In this document: one piece after another, positions 55,001 to 62,863 of the stretch
Position numbering within the stretch: the stretch's first letter is position 1
Layout of the letters: every line of letters starts with the position of its first letter
Assembly: GCA_040393065.1 (NCBI GenBank)
Contig: JBEBUW010000001.1
Span: 1-64,000, forward strand
DNA: 64,000 nucleotides
DNA from: JACCWM01 sp040393065
GTDB lineage: Bacteria; Myxococcota_A; Bradymonadia; Bradymonadales; Bradymonadaceae
Direction: 5' to 3'
Notes under the pieces: model-generated
The model's database searches: none
What the model was told of the DNA's origin: nothing
The model's input: the letters and a program-made list of their open reading frames with translations, nothing else
Position numbers and translations under genes: made by a program

Positions 55001-56427
55001 CGGACCCTTTCGCAAACACGCGCGCAAGCCTGGTGTTGGTGTCGATGCTTACTTCGATAAGCAGTAAATATCAGTCCAGCACCATGCGTCTGGCGGCCGA
55101 CCAGCAGACCATTGCCCGTGAACGCAACGAGGAACTTACTGGCGCAACGCTTGCAAGTATGGCCGAGCAGGCCGAACTCGCGGGTGCGATTCGTGATAAC
55201 GAAATGGCCGAGCTGGAAGAAGCTCTCATGCTCAGCAACCAGCTGCGCGACGATGAAATCGAAAGAATCCGCGAAGCCCTCGAGCTCATGCGCGAACAAC
55301 GCGAAGCCGAACTTGCGTACAGCCGCGACATGGCCGAGTTCCGCCAGCGTCGCTCGGATTATCTGCAAGAAATGGTCGACATTTCCGGTTACATTCTTCG
55401 CACGGAACAATCCCGCTTCAATGTGCTCCAGCGCGTTCTGGAATACGATAACTTCGTACAGAAAGCGCGCCTGGAAGCGGCCCGCTTGCAGGAACTCGAC
55501 CGCCAGCTCATCGACCTCGACAATCTCGTCGGGAGCATCGGCGCAGTGTTTTCCCGCAGCTACACGCTGGAGCGCACCGAAAAACATCTCGACGACGCGC
55601 GCGCTGCCCTGATGGACTGGCTGGTCGTCATCGAATACTACGCCGTGCGTCCCTTCATCGCGCAGCGCGTTCAAATCCTGCTCGCCAGAAACGCCTATCA
55701 GTTGGAAGCGATCGCCGACAAACTCCGCCAGCTCGAAAACACCTGCGGCGGCTCCGAGCGCAGCAAAGCCACGGCAACCTTGTCGCTTCGCAAACAGGTT
55801 CTTGGCTTAAATCACCCGCAGCTCAGCACGGTTTCCGGCGAAGTTCTCTCGCCGGATGAGCGCTTCCGACGTTGGCTGCAGCAATCCTATGTGCCGGCGG
55901 ATCGTCGTATTCGTTTTAGCACGTCGGAAAGTCTGAGCGATGTGCTCCAGCGCACCGACAGCGTGCTTTCGGCGAGTTTTACGCTCGGGCTTAATGACTT
56001 TGCGAACCTGAAGCTGGCCTGCAATGCGAAGATCGAATCGGTTGCCGTTCAGCTTGTCGGCGAGCTTGGCGAAGCTCAGCCAACGGCCACGATTTTGTAT
56101 GATGGCACCAGCCAGCTTCGCTCCTGCCAGCCCAACATCGCCGAATATGTGCGTAGCGTCGCGCCGGGTCGCACCTCGTACGACACCATCACGCAGCTTC
56201 GCACAGCTGGTCGCGCGATGAGTCCGCTGGCCGGCGTCAACGAGTTTCCTCGCACCGAGCAATCCGTAAACCGCAGTCTGGCCGGCCTGCCGGTTTCCTC
56301 CGAGTACACGTTGCTGCTTTCCACCAGAACCGGTGACAACGCAAAGCTGGACTGGTCAAAACTCGAAGACGTGTTGATTCAGGTCGAATACTCCTACCAG
56401 GATCTTTTTGCGGAGAGCTGCGACTGA
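52036..56427 (+). CDS. Giant coiled-coil lipoprotein with toxin-like C-terminal layout
   Basis: 1463 aa from the ATG at 52036 (MNRKKRRVNFAETQRR...SVSAC lipoprotein signal); frames to 52000 add 12 residues. Cys-rich module at about 63-105 (CAIDDDCAEGLFCFQQNC...CTTDSECGSGETC), beta-rich part to about 400, helical body, a long charged coiled coil (about 855-1175; EMAELEEALMLSNQLRDDEIERIREALEL). A beta C-terminus follows (FTLGLNDFANLKLACNAKIESVAVQLVG ... WSKLEDVLIQVEYSYQD). Coiled coil followed by this closing beta unit resembles the end of Tc-toxin TcA chains, though the lipoprotein anchor does not. 60 bp after the second MopE lipoprotein, so perhaps one assembly. Confidence 0.8.
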   Translation: MNRKKRRVNFAETQRRWLVSACFLGVIFSVSACSDPEKASYDPLTKTPVETPERRALKLESTSACAIDDDCAEGLFCFQQNCALVCTTDSECGSGETCSPRGRCSGEEGAVEVAHSLPELRVLSYPETIRVVGAGEETVTFDFGLNKNMPAEGVAYRVERSDGLGDPARIYHATGTNTFRVTVESGAAKAGSPVLLRVISAIGDFELLLQPDAEFEGAWGGTISVDNLGSTQKFELAAYILGEDVNALSMVLPVDSGTLFSPRDHHDPARDYERVALQYDAQLNVYQAVFVHEYRFEGSLFGELRARQVERTLRFDFDADRLKAGHLEGRVTDLWRGLYDGQRTSGAREVGTVRYDGSFELSRVGGLPRAATDFVVGESTAPQPGLIERGKLDLCTNASFAVSDVQEGSQTWSCAGIASVEAFRQASPGVRASCALSVARAAIEGETTSAQLAKFFAEEGGAQAVSFEQFLQACADDSDDLCQPSAQALCGYQLVSYAAESVYRSNLDNDGGRADALLSELMIALGEMSGEAFIARQLGAFYNDLALRKQWLQNQTAPALFLDAVESANVALLEDWTAQVLDVQHEVFTRFFSQDVLTFLSRPLNGDEPNARRAKLLEEASTLWRGYADALMLAASRWNEVVRDSGQRTMHARRLQQQALELYLVMGMLQDFGRITGASGTTSSVVGLASNFGQLTDKINRLNASFDDTVFARDAEVVVARSLNPLSDNNSLLSERRDHALATVAAARTAIEGILNEVTVEALQEADLRTRINNERRVSANRIAELCGLPAGCTETDLLVRRECVVVAAGECGLLNAANPELDSAFDPSRVAASEAGRAILSVLEAFHNVAIQDDELAGHLAKLELQYADLEAFKNDVEDWNLKRLEGVDELRVALAQIDTIRDQRVRDIMQNLDSRARMRSEQIRAMQNRFAEWDKIRRGQIESSYRGKLDELAEHRKANLVESAGEKTAAGLMAAAEALPKTAGASTDPFANTRASLVLVSMLTSISSKYQSSTMRLAADQQTIARERNEELTGATLASMAEQAELAGAIRDNEMAELEEALMLSNQLRDDEIERIREALELMREQREAELAYSRDMAEFRQRRSDYLQEMVDISGYILRTEQSRFNVLQRVLEYDNFVQKARLEAARLQELDRQLIDLDNLVGSIGAVFSRSYTLERTEKHLDDARAALMDWLVVIEYYAVRPFIAQRVQILLARNAYQLEAIADKLRQLENTCGGSERSKATATLSLRKQVLGLNHPQLSTVSGEVLSPDERFRRWLQQSYVPADRRIRFSTSESLSDVLQRTDSVLSASFTLGLNDFANLKLACNAKIESVAVQLVGELGEAQPTATILYDGTSQLRSCQPNIAEYVRSVAPGRTSYDTITQLRTAGRAMSPLAGVNEFPRTEQSVNRSLAGLPVSSEYTLLLSTRTGDNAKLDWSKLEDVLIQVEYSYQDLFAESCD

Positions 56428-56465
56428 GCCAGTCGGACAGCGTAAGTACTTGAGTGTTTGAACCA

Positions 56466-56516
56466 TCCCTTTTTATTCGGATAGAAGTTTTGCCAACCGA
56501 ATGAAAAGGGATTTTT
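56466..56516 (+). terminator. Terminator hairpin that also covers the next gene's RBS
   Basis: TCCCTTTTTATTCGG (56466-56480) pairs with CCGAATGAAAAGGGA (56497-56511), one mismatch in 15, 16-nt loop, followed by TTTTT. The 3' arm contains AAAAGGGA, the Shine-Dalgarno of the gene starting at 56519. Confidence 0.8.
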
Positions 56517-56518
56517 GT

Positions 56519-57247
56519 ATGAGGTTTCGGATGCGAAGAATGGAAATGTTTGCGTTGTGCCTGTGTGTTTTTGGAGCGACAGCCTGCAACAGGACGATGA
56601 CCCAAAGCGATTATTATCAGCTTGCCGAGCAGGTCAGCGATGCAAACTATCGCTCGTTTCAGAACGCGTTGGCCGAAATAGAACAGCGCGGCATGGTCCT
56701 GGCCCCGGAGCTTGAACGCTGGGTTTCGCCCGGGCGGCAGGCGCAAGAGTTATGCATGGCGATGGAGCGCTCGCCGTATTTGCGCAATGTAGAAATGCCC
56801 GAGGAGTTGCCCGAGCGCGTTGTGGTGCGTGTCGGAGAAATTGGCCGGGAGGGAGTGGCTGCACCGCCGCCCGTGGAGGTGAGCGCGCCGCTCGATTTGA
56901 CCTGCGACTTTTTTATGGGCACGCGCAACAAGCTGGAAGTCGAGTTTGCCGACAACACCTCGCAATCGTTGGTTCGCACATTGGTTCGCATCGAGCAGGG
57001 GAGGCTTGTGGCGCGTAATGCGGACGGCCACATGGTGCTGATCGAGCTTCATAGTCAGCCCGTATCTGTTCGCCGGGTGGTCGTGGAGCAAGAATGCAAC
57101 GGGATGCCCAGTTCAGAGCCGCATCCATTGGAACAAGGGCATGCTATCCGAAAGGTTTTCTGGGCGCCGGGCTATCCGGTCGAAACCGTGGACATGAAAT
57201 ATGAGGTCAACGAGTTGGATGTCGTGTGTACGGATTATGTGTATTAA
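56519..57247 (+). CDS. Small lipoprotein of unknown function
   Basis: 242 aa; the ATG at 56519 follows AAAAGGGA by 7 bases, and an earlier in-frame ATG at 56501 lies inside the hairpin. Signal MRFRMRRMEMFALCLCVFGATAC, lipobox ATAC. The mature protein is mixed alpha/beta with several Cys (ELCMAMERS; LTCDFFMGTRNK; VEQECNGMP; VVCTDYVY), probably disulfide-bonded. No family recognised. Its layout after the giant lipoprotein suggests a periplasmic accessory. Confidence 0.72.
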   Translation: MRFRMRRMEMFALCLCVFGATACNRTMTQSDYYQLAEQVSDANYRSFQNALAEIEQRGMVLAPELERWVSPGRQAQELCMAMERSPYLRNVEMPEELPERVVVRVGEIGREGVAAPPPVEVSAPLDLTCDFFMGTRNKLEVEFADNTSQSLVRTLVRIEQGRLVARNADGHMVLIELHSQPVSVRRVVVEQECNGMPSSEPHPLEQGHAIRKVFWAPGYPVETVDMKYEVNELDVVCTDYVY

Positions 57248-57339
57248 ACGCAACGATTTGTGTTATCCAGAAAATGCAACGGATTGTATTTTATGTGCCT
57301 GGTGAGTGGCGTTGAAAACTGCGGATGTGCGGGAGATGT

Positions 57340-57846
57340 ATGCCTGATTTAGATTTCGATTTCGACTTGGATGTTGATAGCGACGGTGATTCTAGCTCCC
57401 ATTCAAGTTCTGGATCTGATTTCGATATTACTTCGGCGGCAGATATCGATGGGGGAACAGAGTCGAAATCGAAACGTAAATCAGTGCTTTCCAGCTTCGA
57501 GTCCACCTTGATGGGAGCCAACCTGTGGCTGTCCGTAGTCCTGGTGCTGGGCGGAATCGGCTGGGTGCTTTCGGTGACATTTCCGTGGAATTCGTATGTT
57601 TTATGGGGCGTGGTTGTAGTCGTCCTGGCGATGGCCTGGAGTTTTTATCCGGGATTCTGGAGGGAATGTAACCGTGGGCGCATCTTCGCCTGGCTGGGAT
57701 TTATGTTTTTGGGCGCCATCAACCTTTTGATCGTCGGCATCATCGCGCTGGCGCTCGGCCCTGAAGAACCCCGCCAACAGGTCATCGAACGCCTCCGGGT
57801 AATGACCGGAGAGCAGGCCCCCGAACAGGCAGCCCCCAGAGAGTAA
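57340..57846 (+). CDS. Three-helix membrane protein with acidic N-terminus
   Basis: 168 aa; GGGAG upstream of the ATG at 57340. The first 45 residues are Asp/Ser-rich (MPDLDFDFDLDVDSDGDSSS), then three hydrophobic helices (NLWLSVVLVLGGIGWVLSV; YVLWGVVVVVLAMAWSFY; IFAWLGFMFLGAINLLIVGIIAL) and a short polar tail. The alternating Asp-Phe start is probably disordered. No family recognised. Followed by a strong inverted repeat. Confidence 0.68.
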   Translation: MPDLDFDFDLDVDSDGDSSSHSSSGSDFDITSAADIDGGTESKSKRKSVLSSFESTLMGANLWLSVVLVLGGIGWVLSVTFPWNSYVLWGVVVVVLAMAWSFYPGFWRECNRGRIFAWLGFMFLGAINLLIVGIIALALGPEEPRQQVIERLRVMTGEQAPEQAAPRE

Positions 57847-57872
57847 GTAGTAAGTAAGGCCCGGAGAAATAC

Positions 57873-57911
57873 CGGCCTCGGTCAGACCAGACGAGAATCT
57901 GACCGAGGCCG
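57873..57911. terminator. Perfect 14-bp inverted repeat between convergent genes
   Basis: CGGCCTCGGTCAGA (57873-57886) and TCTGACCGAGGCCG (57898-57911) with an 11-nt loop, placed between the plus-strand membrane protein and the minus-strand GMC gene. No long T-run on either side, but stability and position suggest a bidirectional terminator. Confidence 0.75.
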
Positions 57912-57931
57912 AACGCTTTAGAAAGCAGTAA

Positions 57932-58666
57932 TCAGGCAGGAGTAACGACTTCCTGGTGACGATCGCTCTGGTCGGCAGCTTCCTCCGCAGTTTCATCCGC
58001 AGTGGATTGCAACGGTACCAGTTGGTCGGCCAGGTCCATGGCCAGGGCAACCATCGTCAACGTCGGGTTCCAGGAACCGCCCTGGGGCCAGAGGCCGCCG
58101 CCCGTTATGTAGACATTTTGGGAGCCTTTGAGGCGGTAATCGAGGTCCACCTGTGCATCCTGGTCGGCGCCGATATGGAGCGTGGAGCTCTCATGAACGA
58201 GCGCGTCGACGCGGCGCTGTTCAATCGTCGGCTGCGATTTTTGCCAGGAGCCATGATCCGGATCCCCGTGCCAGTACTCGACGCGCTCATGTCCGCCGGG
58301 CGAGAGAACTTCCTCAAGAACGCGGAATGTCGCAACGTCCATCGCCTGCCATGTGGCCGCGTCGTTTCCGTTTTCCACGATCTGAAGCAGTGAGTTTGTA
58401 GTGGGCTCGGGCAAAAAGAACGTCCCGCGCTCGATCATCAGGATGCGGCAGTGTGGATTGCGCTCAAGCGCGCGATGTGCGGTCGCAAGGCCACAAAATC
58501 CGGTGCCGACGATGACCAGGTCGTACTGGTTTTCTTCCCGTGCCTTTTTCCAGTCGGTTCTGGACAGAAAAAACACATGGTCCATGACTTGCTGGTTGGA
58601 CGGACTTTGCGGTCCAGGAGTCGGAAACCCACGGCCAAGGTTCGTGCTGGATGCAGAAGTACCCAT
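57932..58666 (-). CDS. Shortened GMC-type oxidoreductase, probably non-functional
   Basis: 244 aa from the ATG at 58666 (the frame extends to 58717). An FAD-binding start (YDLVIVGTGFCGLATAHRALE, 48-68) and the C-terminal GMC segment (HESSTLHIG near 158-166; NVYITGGGLWPQGGSWNPTLTMVALAMDLADQL, 184-216) are both present and in frame. The roughly 250 residues that normally separate them are missing; family members run 500-600 aa. It is either an in-frame internal deletion or a minimal variant; the first seems likelier. Divergent from the DUF2218 gene. Confidence 0.7.
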   Translation of the reverse strand: MGTSASSTNLGRGFPTPGPQSPSNQQVMDHVFFLSRTDWKKAREENQYDLVIVGTGFCGLATAHRALERNPHCRILMIERGTFFLPEPTTNSLLQIVENGNDAATWQAMDVATFRVLEEVLSPGGHERVEYWHGDPDHGSWQKSQPTIEQRRVDALVHESSTLHIGADQDAQVDLDYRLKGSQNVYITGGGLWPQGGSWNPTLTMVALAMDLADQLVPLQSTADETAEEAADQSDRHQEVVTPA

Positions 58667-58908
58667 AGCTTTGCTCACGTTGTGGCTGCCCCCGGGGCAG
58701 CGGTCATTGGATGGCAAACGGTGAAGCTGAATTGCAGTAGGGGCAGACTACGGGAGTGGATCGGGTTTGCAAAGCACGTTGTGCACGAAATTTTATTTTT
58801 GGGCCGGCTGGCAGGGCACGACCACCCGGAATCGAAGGCCTCTAGCTCGGGTTTCATCTACGCGCCGCGCTTTTGCGGGCCGTAATTTTCAAGCAGGAGA
58901 ATGAAACC

Positions 58909-59184
58909 ATGTCGAAATCCACCGCGACCATCCAATCCGAAAAGCCCGCCCGCCTCATGCGCCGTTTGTGCAAGCACTGGCGCCACAAGTTCCCGGTCAG
59001 CTTCGACGACGAACAGGGCCAGATCGAGCTGCCCTTCGGCGTCTGCCGCATGCACAGCACGGACGTCCTGACCGTGGAGCTGGAGAGCGACGCCGAACAG
59101 ATGCCGAAGTTTCAACAGGTCGTGGCCGACCACCTGCACCGGATGGCGATGAAAGATGAAACGTTGGTCATTGAGTGGGTGTAA
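58909..59184 (+). CDS. DUF2218-family protein
   Basis: 91 aa; AGGAGA 8 bases before the ATG at 58909. Pattern RLMRRLCKHWRHKFPVSFDDEQGQIELPFGVCRM ... LTVELESDAEQMPKFQQVVADHLHRMAMKDETLVIEW is typical of DUF2218, often found near siderophore and metal genes in proteobacteria; here no such gene adjoins. Codons end mostly in C, unlike the G-ending neighbours, hinting at a separate origin. Strong terminator follows. Confidence 0.88.
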   Translation: MSKSTATIQSEKPARLMRRLCKHWRHKFPVSFDDEQGQIELPFGVCRMHSTDVLTVELESDAEQMPKFQQVVADHLHRMAMKDETLVIEWV

Positions 59185-59229
59185 TGCGTTAAGCCGGTGC
59201 TGCTGGCTTTTTGAAAGCAGCGTACACAC

Positions 59230-59274
59230 ACAAAGGGCTGGCCCCTGTCTCAGAGACGGGAGCCAGCCCTTTGT
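59230..59274 (+). terminator. Rho-independent terminator after the DUF2218 gene
   Basis: ACAAAGGGCTGGC (59230-59242) and GCCAGCCCTTTGT (59262-59274) form a perfect 13-bp stem, with a further inner GTCTC/GAGAC pairing. The stem ends in TTTGTTT. Confidence 0.9.
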
Positions 59275-59506
59275 TTATGCGGGAAAATGTGGTTTTACAC
59301 ACTATCTATAATCGTCGGGTATGCTTAGGCTGGCGTTGTCGTGAATTGCTTTGCACCGGGTTGCTGGCCAGGAAAATCATGTTTGAGATGGATGTGGAAA
59401 GATGTGCGTATGAAGCCGCAACGCTTGCGCCACAATCCGGGACGGTCCTGCAGATGCGATCAATATTTTGAGGTGTACGCTTTAAGACGGAAACCCGAGG
59501 TTCTGG
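59275..59506. other. Gap with no supported gene
   Basis: A plus-strand frame at 59410-59532 could encode 40 aa (MKPQRLRHNPGRSC...) overlapping the next gene's start, but it has no good RBS. Nothing else seen. Confidence 0.4.
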
Positions 59507-61435
59507 ATGAAAATACTTGGCACATTTCCTGATGTATGGGCACTGCTTGCGGTGCTGGTGGCGTTTGTGGTGACCGTTGTACTGGCGGTTTTGCAGCGCC
59601 GGGGCAAAGCGGTGTGGTCGTGGGCGTGGTTTGCGCCGGGCGTGCTGGTGCTGGTGTACTGGCTGGTTGCTTTGTGGTTGAAGCTGACGGAGTTCGGCGA
59701 CGTTCTGGGGGTAGGGTATATCGACGATACGAACACGATTTACTGGTTACGACAGGACTTTCCGTGGGCGGCGGGGGTGAGCGGGCTGTTGTTTGCGTTG
59801 TCGGCCGTGCTGGTCAGTTTTCGAGGGCGTGTGGAGAGCTGGCGAGCGGCCAGAGGCGTTGTCGTGACGGCCGTGCTGGGCGTGTTGGTATTCGGGGGCG
59901 TGTTGAGCTGGCGGCTGTTCCTCTTGAATGAGTTGAGCATGGAGGAGAGCGGCAAGCTGCTTTACGAATCGCGGGTGGGGCTCTGGGCAGCGGTGTTTGT
60001 GATGGTGCTTGTGGCATGTATTCGGGGTGCGGCCGGCGGATTGAGTCGGGAGCGGGCAGTGCTTCTGGCCGGTTTGTCGATAAGTGCAGGCGCCATGATC
60101 GTGCAGGCCTGCGTGGTGCCGGCCGCGTATCGGGCGATGTTTTTGCTTTATGCGCATAGCCGGGATCGGTCCATGGAGAGCATGGGGCTGGGGAGGGCGC
60201 TTCAGAACAACTTGAGTGAGGGCGTGTGGCTGGAGGTGCTGCTGACGTTCGTGTGTATCGCGGTGTGTGTGGCGTTGCTGTTGCGAAAAAGCGCGGCGCG
60301 TGTGGCGCGGCCGGCGCGTCGAGATGTGGTGATGCTGTTGGTTTTGGGCACGTTGGTGACCGGGCTGATGGGCGCCGTGGTGCTTAAAACTGGCGAGGTC
60401 AGAAAGCTGTATGGGAAGGAAGTGCAGCGTGATTTGTTGGGGCCGCTGCCGCATTCTTCCGACGACTATATCGTGCCGTGGAGCACTACGTATTTCGATA
60501 ATGAGACCAGTGGCCTCGGGATCATTCTCGGACGCAAGTCGCTTGATGTGGTGTCGTATTTTGGCATTTCCAGACGGCCCGTAGAAAAGCCCGCTACAAT
60601 CGCGTTTACTCACGGCGAGGCGTTTCCGGATGCATTGGGTGCGCGGATTCGGGCGGAAATAGAAAACAGAAAGGAGCAGGCAGCCGTATATTCTGGCACC
60701 TACGAGCCGAGCATGGTCGTTGCCGCCGATCAATTAACGGATTACCAGACGGTTTACGCGCTGATTGCGTATGTATTCCAGGGCGATTTCGACGTGAACT
60801 ATTTTCGGCTTCTGGTGCGCCGTTATCATGAACGCAGCCGCGGCGTCACGGATGGAAAGATCCACGCGATGATACATTTCCCAGTGCGCCAGGATCTGGC
60901 GCTGGATGCTGAGCACTATGAGCGGCGGCTTAAGGAAGACGAGGCAAAACCGCGTGTGCATATCAGCCCGCGGGGTTTTGAAGTGCATTTTCAGGGCGCC
61001 ATGCTTCCACCGATCGAAGGCTGTCCGCCCGAGGGGCCGACGGTGTGCACTCCGGTGCCGGCCGACCGGCTTCAAGCGATGCTCGACGAGGCGCGTGCGC
61101 TTTTCTTGCAGCAGCAAAACGAGCCGGCCCAAAAGCTGGCGGATGAATACCGGAACAGCTTTGATTTTCGCAATCTCTACAATCAGATGACTCGCCTCAA
61201 AAAAGACCTGCAAGACTCGCCGGATGAAACATGGCTTGTCATCAGCGCCGACGCCGATGCGCCCTATCTTGTACTCATCAAAACTCTGGATACGCTGCGG
61301 TTTTTTCTCGAGCACGATCACTATGAAACCGACGAGGCGTTTGAAAGCGCCAGGATTCGTGTGGCATCTCACGACTACGTGCGACTGTTTCCTGAGCAGG
61401 AGCTGGCCGCGCCGCCGCGTTCGTCGGATTTGTAA
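59507..61435 (+). CDS. Large multi-pass membrane protein of unknown function
   Basis: 642 aa. About seven membrane helices in the first 300 residues (LLAVLVAFVVTVVLAVLQ; APGVLVLVYWLVALWL; GVSGLLFALSAVLVSF; VVTAVLGVLVFGGVLSW; AAVFVMVLVACI; LTFVCIAVCVALLL; VVMLLVLGTLVTGLMGAVVL), then a long soluble domain. Near the end ETWLVISADADAPYLVLIKTLDTLRFF resembles the short periplasmic fold of ExbD/TolR. It is the only such hint; ExbB/TolQ is not adjacent. Starts with an ATG at 59507 without a strong RBS. Confidence 0.72.
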   Translation: MKILGTFPDVWALLAVLVAFVVTVVLAVLQRRGKAVWSWAWFAPGVLVLVYWLVALWLKLTEFGDVLGVGYIDDTNTIYWLRQDFPWAAGVSGLLFALSAVLVSFRGRVESWRAARGVVVTAVLGVLVFGGVLSWRLFLLNELSMEESGKLLYESRVGLWAAVFVMVLVACIRGAAGGLSRERAVLLAGLSISAGAMIVQACVVPAAYRAMFLLYAHSRDRSMESMGLGRALQNNLSEGVWLEVLLTFVCIAVCVALLLRKSAARVARPARRDVVMLLVLGTLVTGLMGAVVLKTGEVRKLYGKEVQRDLLGPLPHSSDDYIVPWSTTYFDNETSGLGIILGRKSLDVVSYFGISRRPVEKPATIAFTHGEAFPDALGARIRAEIENRKEQAAVYSGTYEPSMVVAADQLTDYQTVYALIAYVFQGDFDVNYFRLLVRRYHERSRGVTDGKIHAMIHFPVRQDLALDAEHYERRLKEDEAKPRVHISPRGFEVHFQGAMLPPIEGCPPEGPTVCTPVPADRLQAMLDEARALFLQQQNEPAQKLADEYRNSFDFRNLYNQMTRLKKDLQDSPDETWLVISADADAPYLVLIKTLDTLRFFLEHDHYETDEAFESARIRVASHDYVRLFPEQELAAPPRSSDL

Positions 61436-61551
61436 GGCGAAAAAGACGCTTTTAGTCGTTGAGCCCGCAAGCGTTGCGTTGAACTCAACCTTCTCAATGT
61501 GCGGCGCCCGATAGCTATAGAAGGTGAGAAGCCACCGGGCGTGCCGGTGCT

Positions 61552-62346
61552 TCAGCCGTCGAGCGTTGTGTTTTCGGTGTCGCTGCTGGAGGCGGTGCTA
61601 TCTTGCGGGAGGTCTTCGCTTTTTGGCTGGCTGGCGCGGCGGCGGCGGGAAGTAGGGCGGACGCGTTCGGCATGGTCGGGCATCCGGGCCAGGCGGTACA
61701 GGTTTTCGATGATGCCGGCAATGGGCGCGTAGTTCTGTGTCCAGCGGGCGAGGGCCTGATTGCGTTGGTCCTGGGAGCGCTGGGTTTCGCGGACGTCCTG
61801 GTCCACGGCCGCGATGGCGGCTGTCAGGCTGGCAAGATCCTGGGCGATGGCGGCGACGCGAGGCGTGATGTCCTGCGGAGTGATTTCGGGCAGGAGTGGT
61901 TCAAAGTCGCCCAGGCCGTCGTTCAGGCGGTGAAGCACATTCTGAGCAAAGTTGACGAGTTGGTCCGGGGGATCCGGCGTGACTCCGGATAGCCCGAGAT
62001 GCCTGGCGGCGGCCGGGCCGTAGTCGCTTTCGATCAAGGTGCGCAGTAAAATCAGGCGTTTACGCAGGCGCGAGCCGATTTCGTCGCGGCGGGCGCGCTT
62101 CTGGCGATCCTGGGCAACCTCGCTTGCCACCTCCTGATCATGCAATTCAAGCGCCTCATAACTCGCCTCAAGCGTTGCCACAACCGCCTGCACAAACTCG
62201 CCGATTGTAAGCGACGCGGGCGCGGAACCATCGAACAAAACCTGTTCCAGATTGGCCTCGAGCGCAGCGTGATGAGCCCGCACCGAGCTTGCAATGGCAC
62301 GCGTGAGCTCACGCTTGTTGGCCGTCGTTTTTGAAATCTTTGCCAT
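61552..62346 (-). CDS. Unknown helical cytosolic protein
   Basis: 264 aa from the ATG at 62346 (GGGGA about 10 bases upstream); the frame extends five codons to 62361. It is Ala/Leu/Arg-rich and helical (RELTRAIASSVRAHHAALEANLEQVLFDG; VATLEASYEALELHDQEVASEVAQ), with a Pro-rich middle (GLSGVTPDPPDQLVNFAQNVLHRL) and a basic, disordered tail (TSRRRRASQPKSE). No signal peptide. No family recognised. Convergent with the membrane-protein gene; next to the repeat-flanked RM remnant. Confidence 0.68.
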   Translation of the reverse strand: MAKISKTTANKRELTRAIASSVRAHHAALEANLEQVLFDGSAPASLTIGEFVQAVVATLEASYEALELHDQEVASEVAQDRQKRARRDEIGSRLRKRLILLRTLIESDYGPAAARHLGLSGVTPDPPDQLVNFAQNVLHRLNDGLGDFEPLLPEITPQDITPRVAAIAQDLASLTAAIAAVDQDVRETQRSQDQRNQALARWTQNYAPIAGIIENLYRLARMPDHAERVRPTSRRRRASQPKSEDLPQDSTASSSDTENTTLDG

Positions 62347-62392
62347 GACAAGGATCCCCATATCATGATCCCACCGCTAATAGTCATCGCCT

Positions 62393-62773
62393 CTCGACAC
62401 TTTCAGCGGACCGCAAGGGACTGTTCTTGTGACCTTGCAACGATGACCGGCCAGAAGGAATTTTGCAACCAGGGAAAAGCCCGCAAACCCGCACAGGATG
62501 CGCCCGGCACGGATGTTTGCACGGGAAAAAGACGCGCCGGGCACCCCGGCGCGCATGTGAGCACGGCTCCAGGAGTCGGCAGGCAGCCCGGCGGGCATGT
62601 GAGCACGGCTTCAAGAGGCGGTGGCAGCCCGGCGCGTACGCGTGCCGGGTTGGGAGAAGTGACGGGCTGGTGGTCGAGCCCGGCGACAGATCCACGATAG
62701 GCGCCGGGCTGGTGGTCGGGGTTCAGAGGCGTGCCGGCATGCGCGGCGGCGTGAAAAGACGGGGGTTTGTGGG
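62393..62773. repeat. Left copy of a duplicated repeat element with 42-bp units
   Basis: Begins with a 31-bp block (62393-62423) that recurs at 63765-63795 with two differences. Inside, CCCGGC-led units start at 62503, 62545, 62587 and 62628 (42, 42, 41 bp), and GGGCTGGTGGTCG recurs at 62664 and 62706 (42 bp). The right copy (63765-63900) lacks the extra units. GCCGGG/CCCGGC (62536-62550) is a 6-bp hairpin. Confidence 0.85.
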
Positions 62774-62834
62774 GTTTGAGGTCTTTGTAATCTTAAATAC
62801 ATTCGTCAGTGGTATGTGTTCTGGTAGGATGCCG

Positions 62835-62863
62835 CAATTGGGCAACAGGCTGTTGCCCAATTG
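62835..62863. repeat. Perfect 13-bp palindrome at the junction of the RM remnant
   Basis: CAATTGGGCAACA (62835-62847), GGC loop, TGTTGCCCAATTG (62851-62863). The DUF1016 homology begins immediately inside it, so it marks the break point of the truncated gene. Confidence 0.9.

Noticed and set aside
59211..59471. 86-codon frame spanning the terminator after the DUF2218 gene
   Set aside because: It crosses a strong 13-bp terminator stem and lacks a ribosome-binding site.
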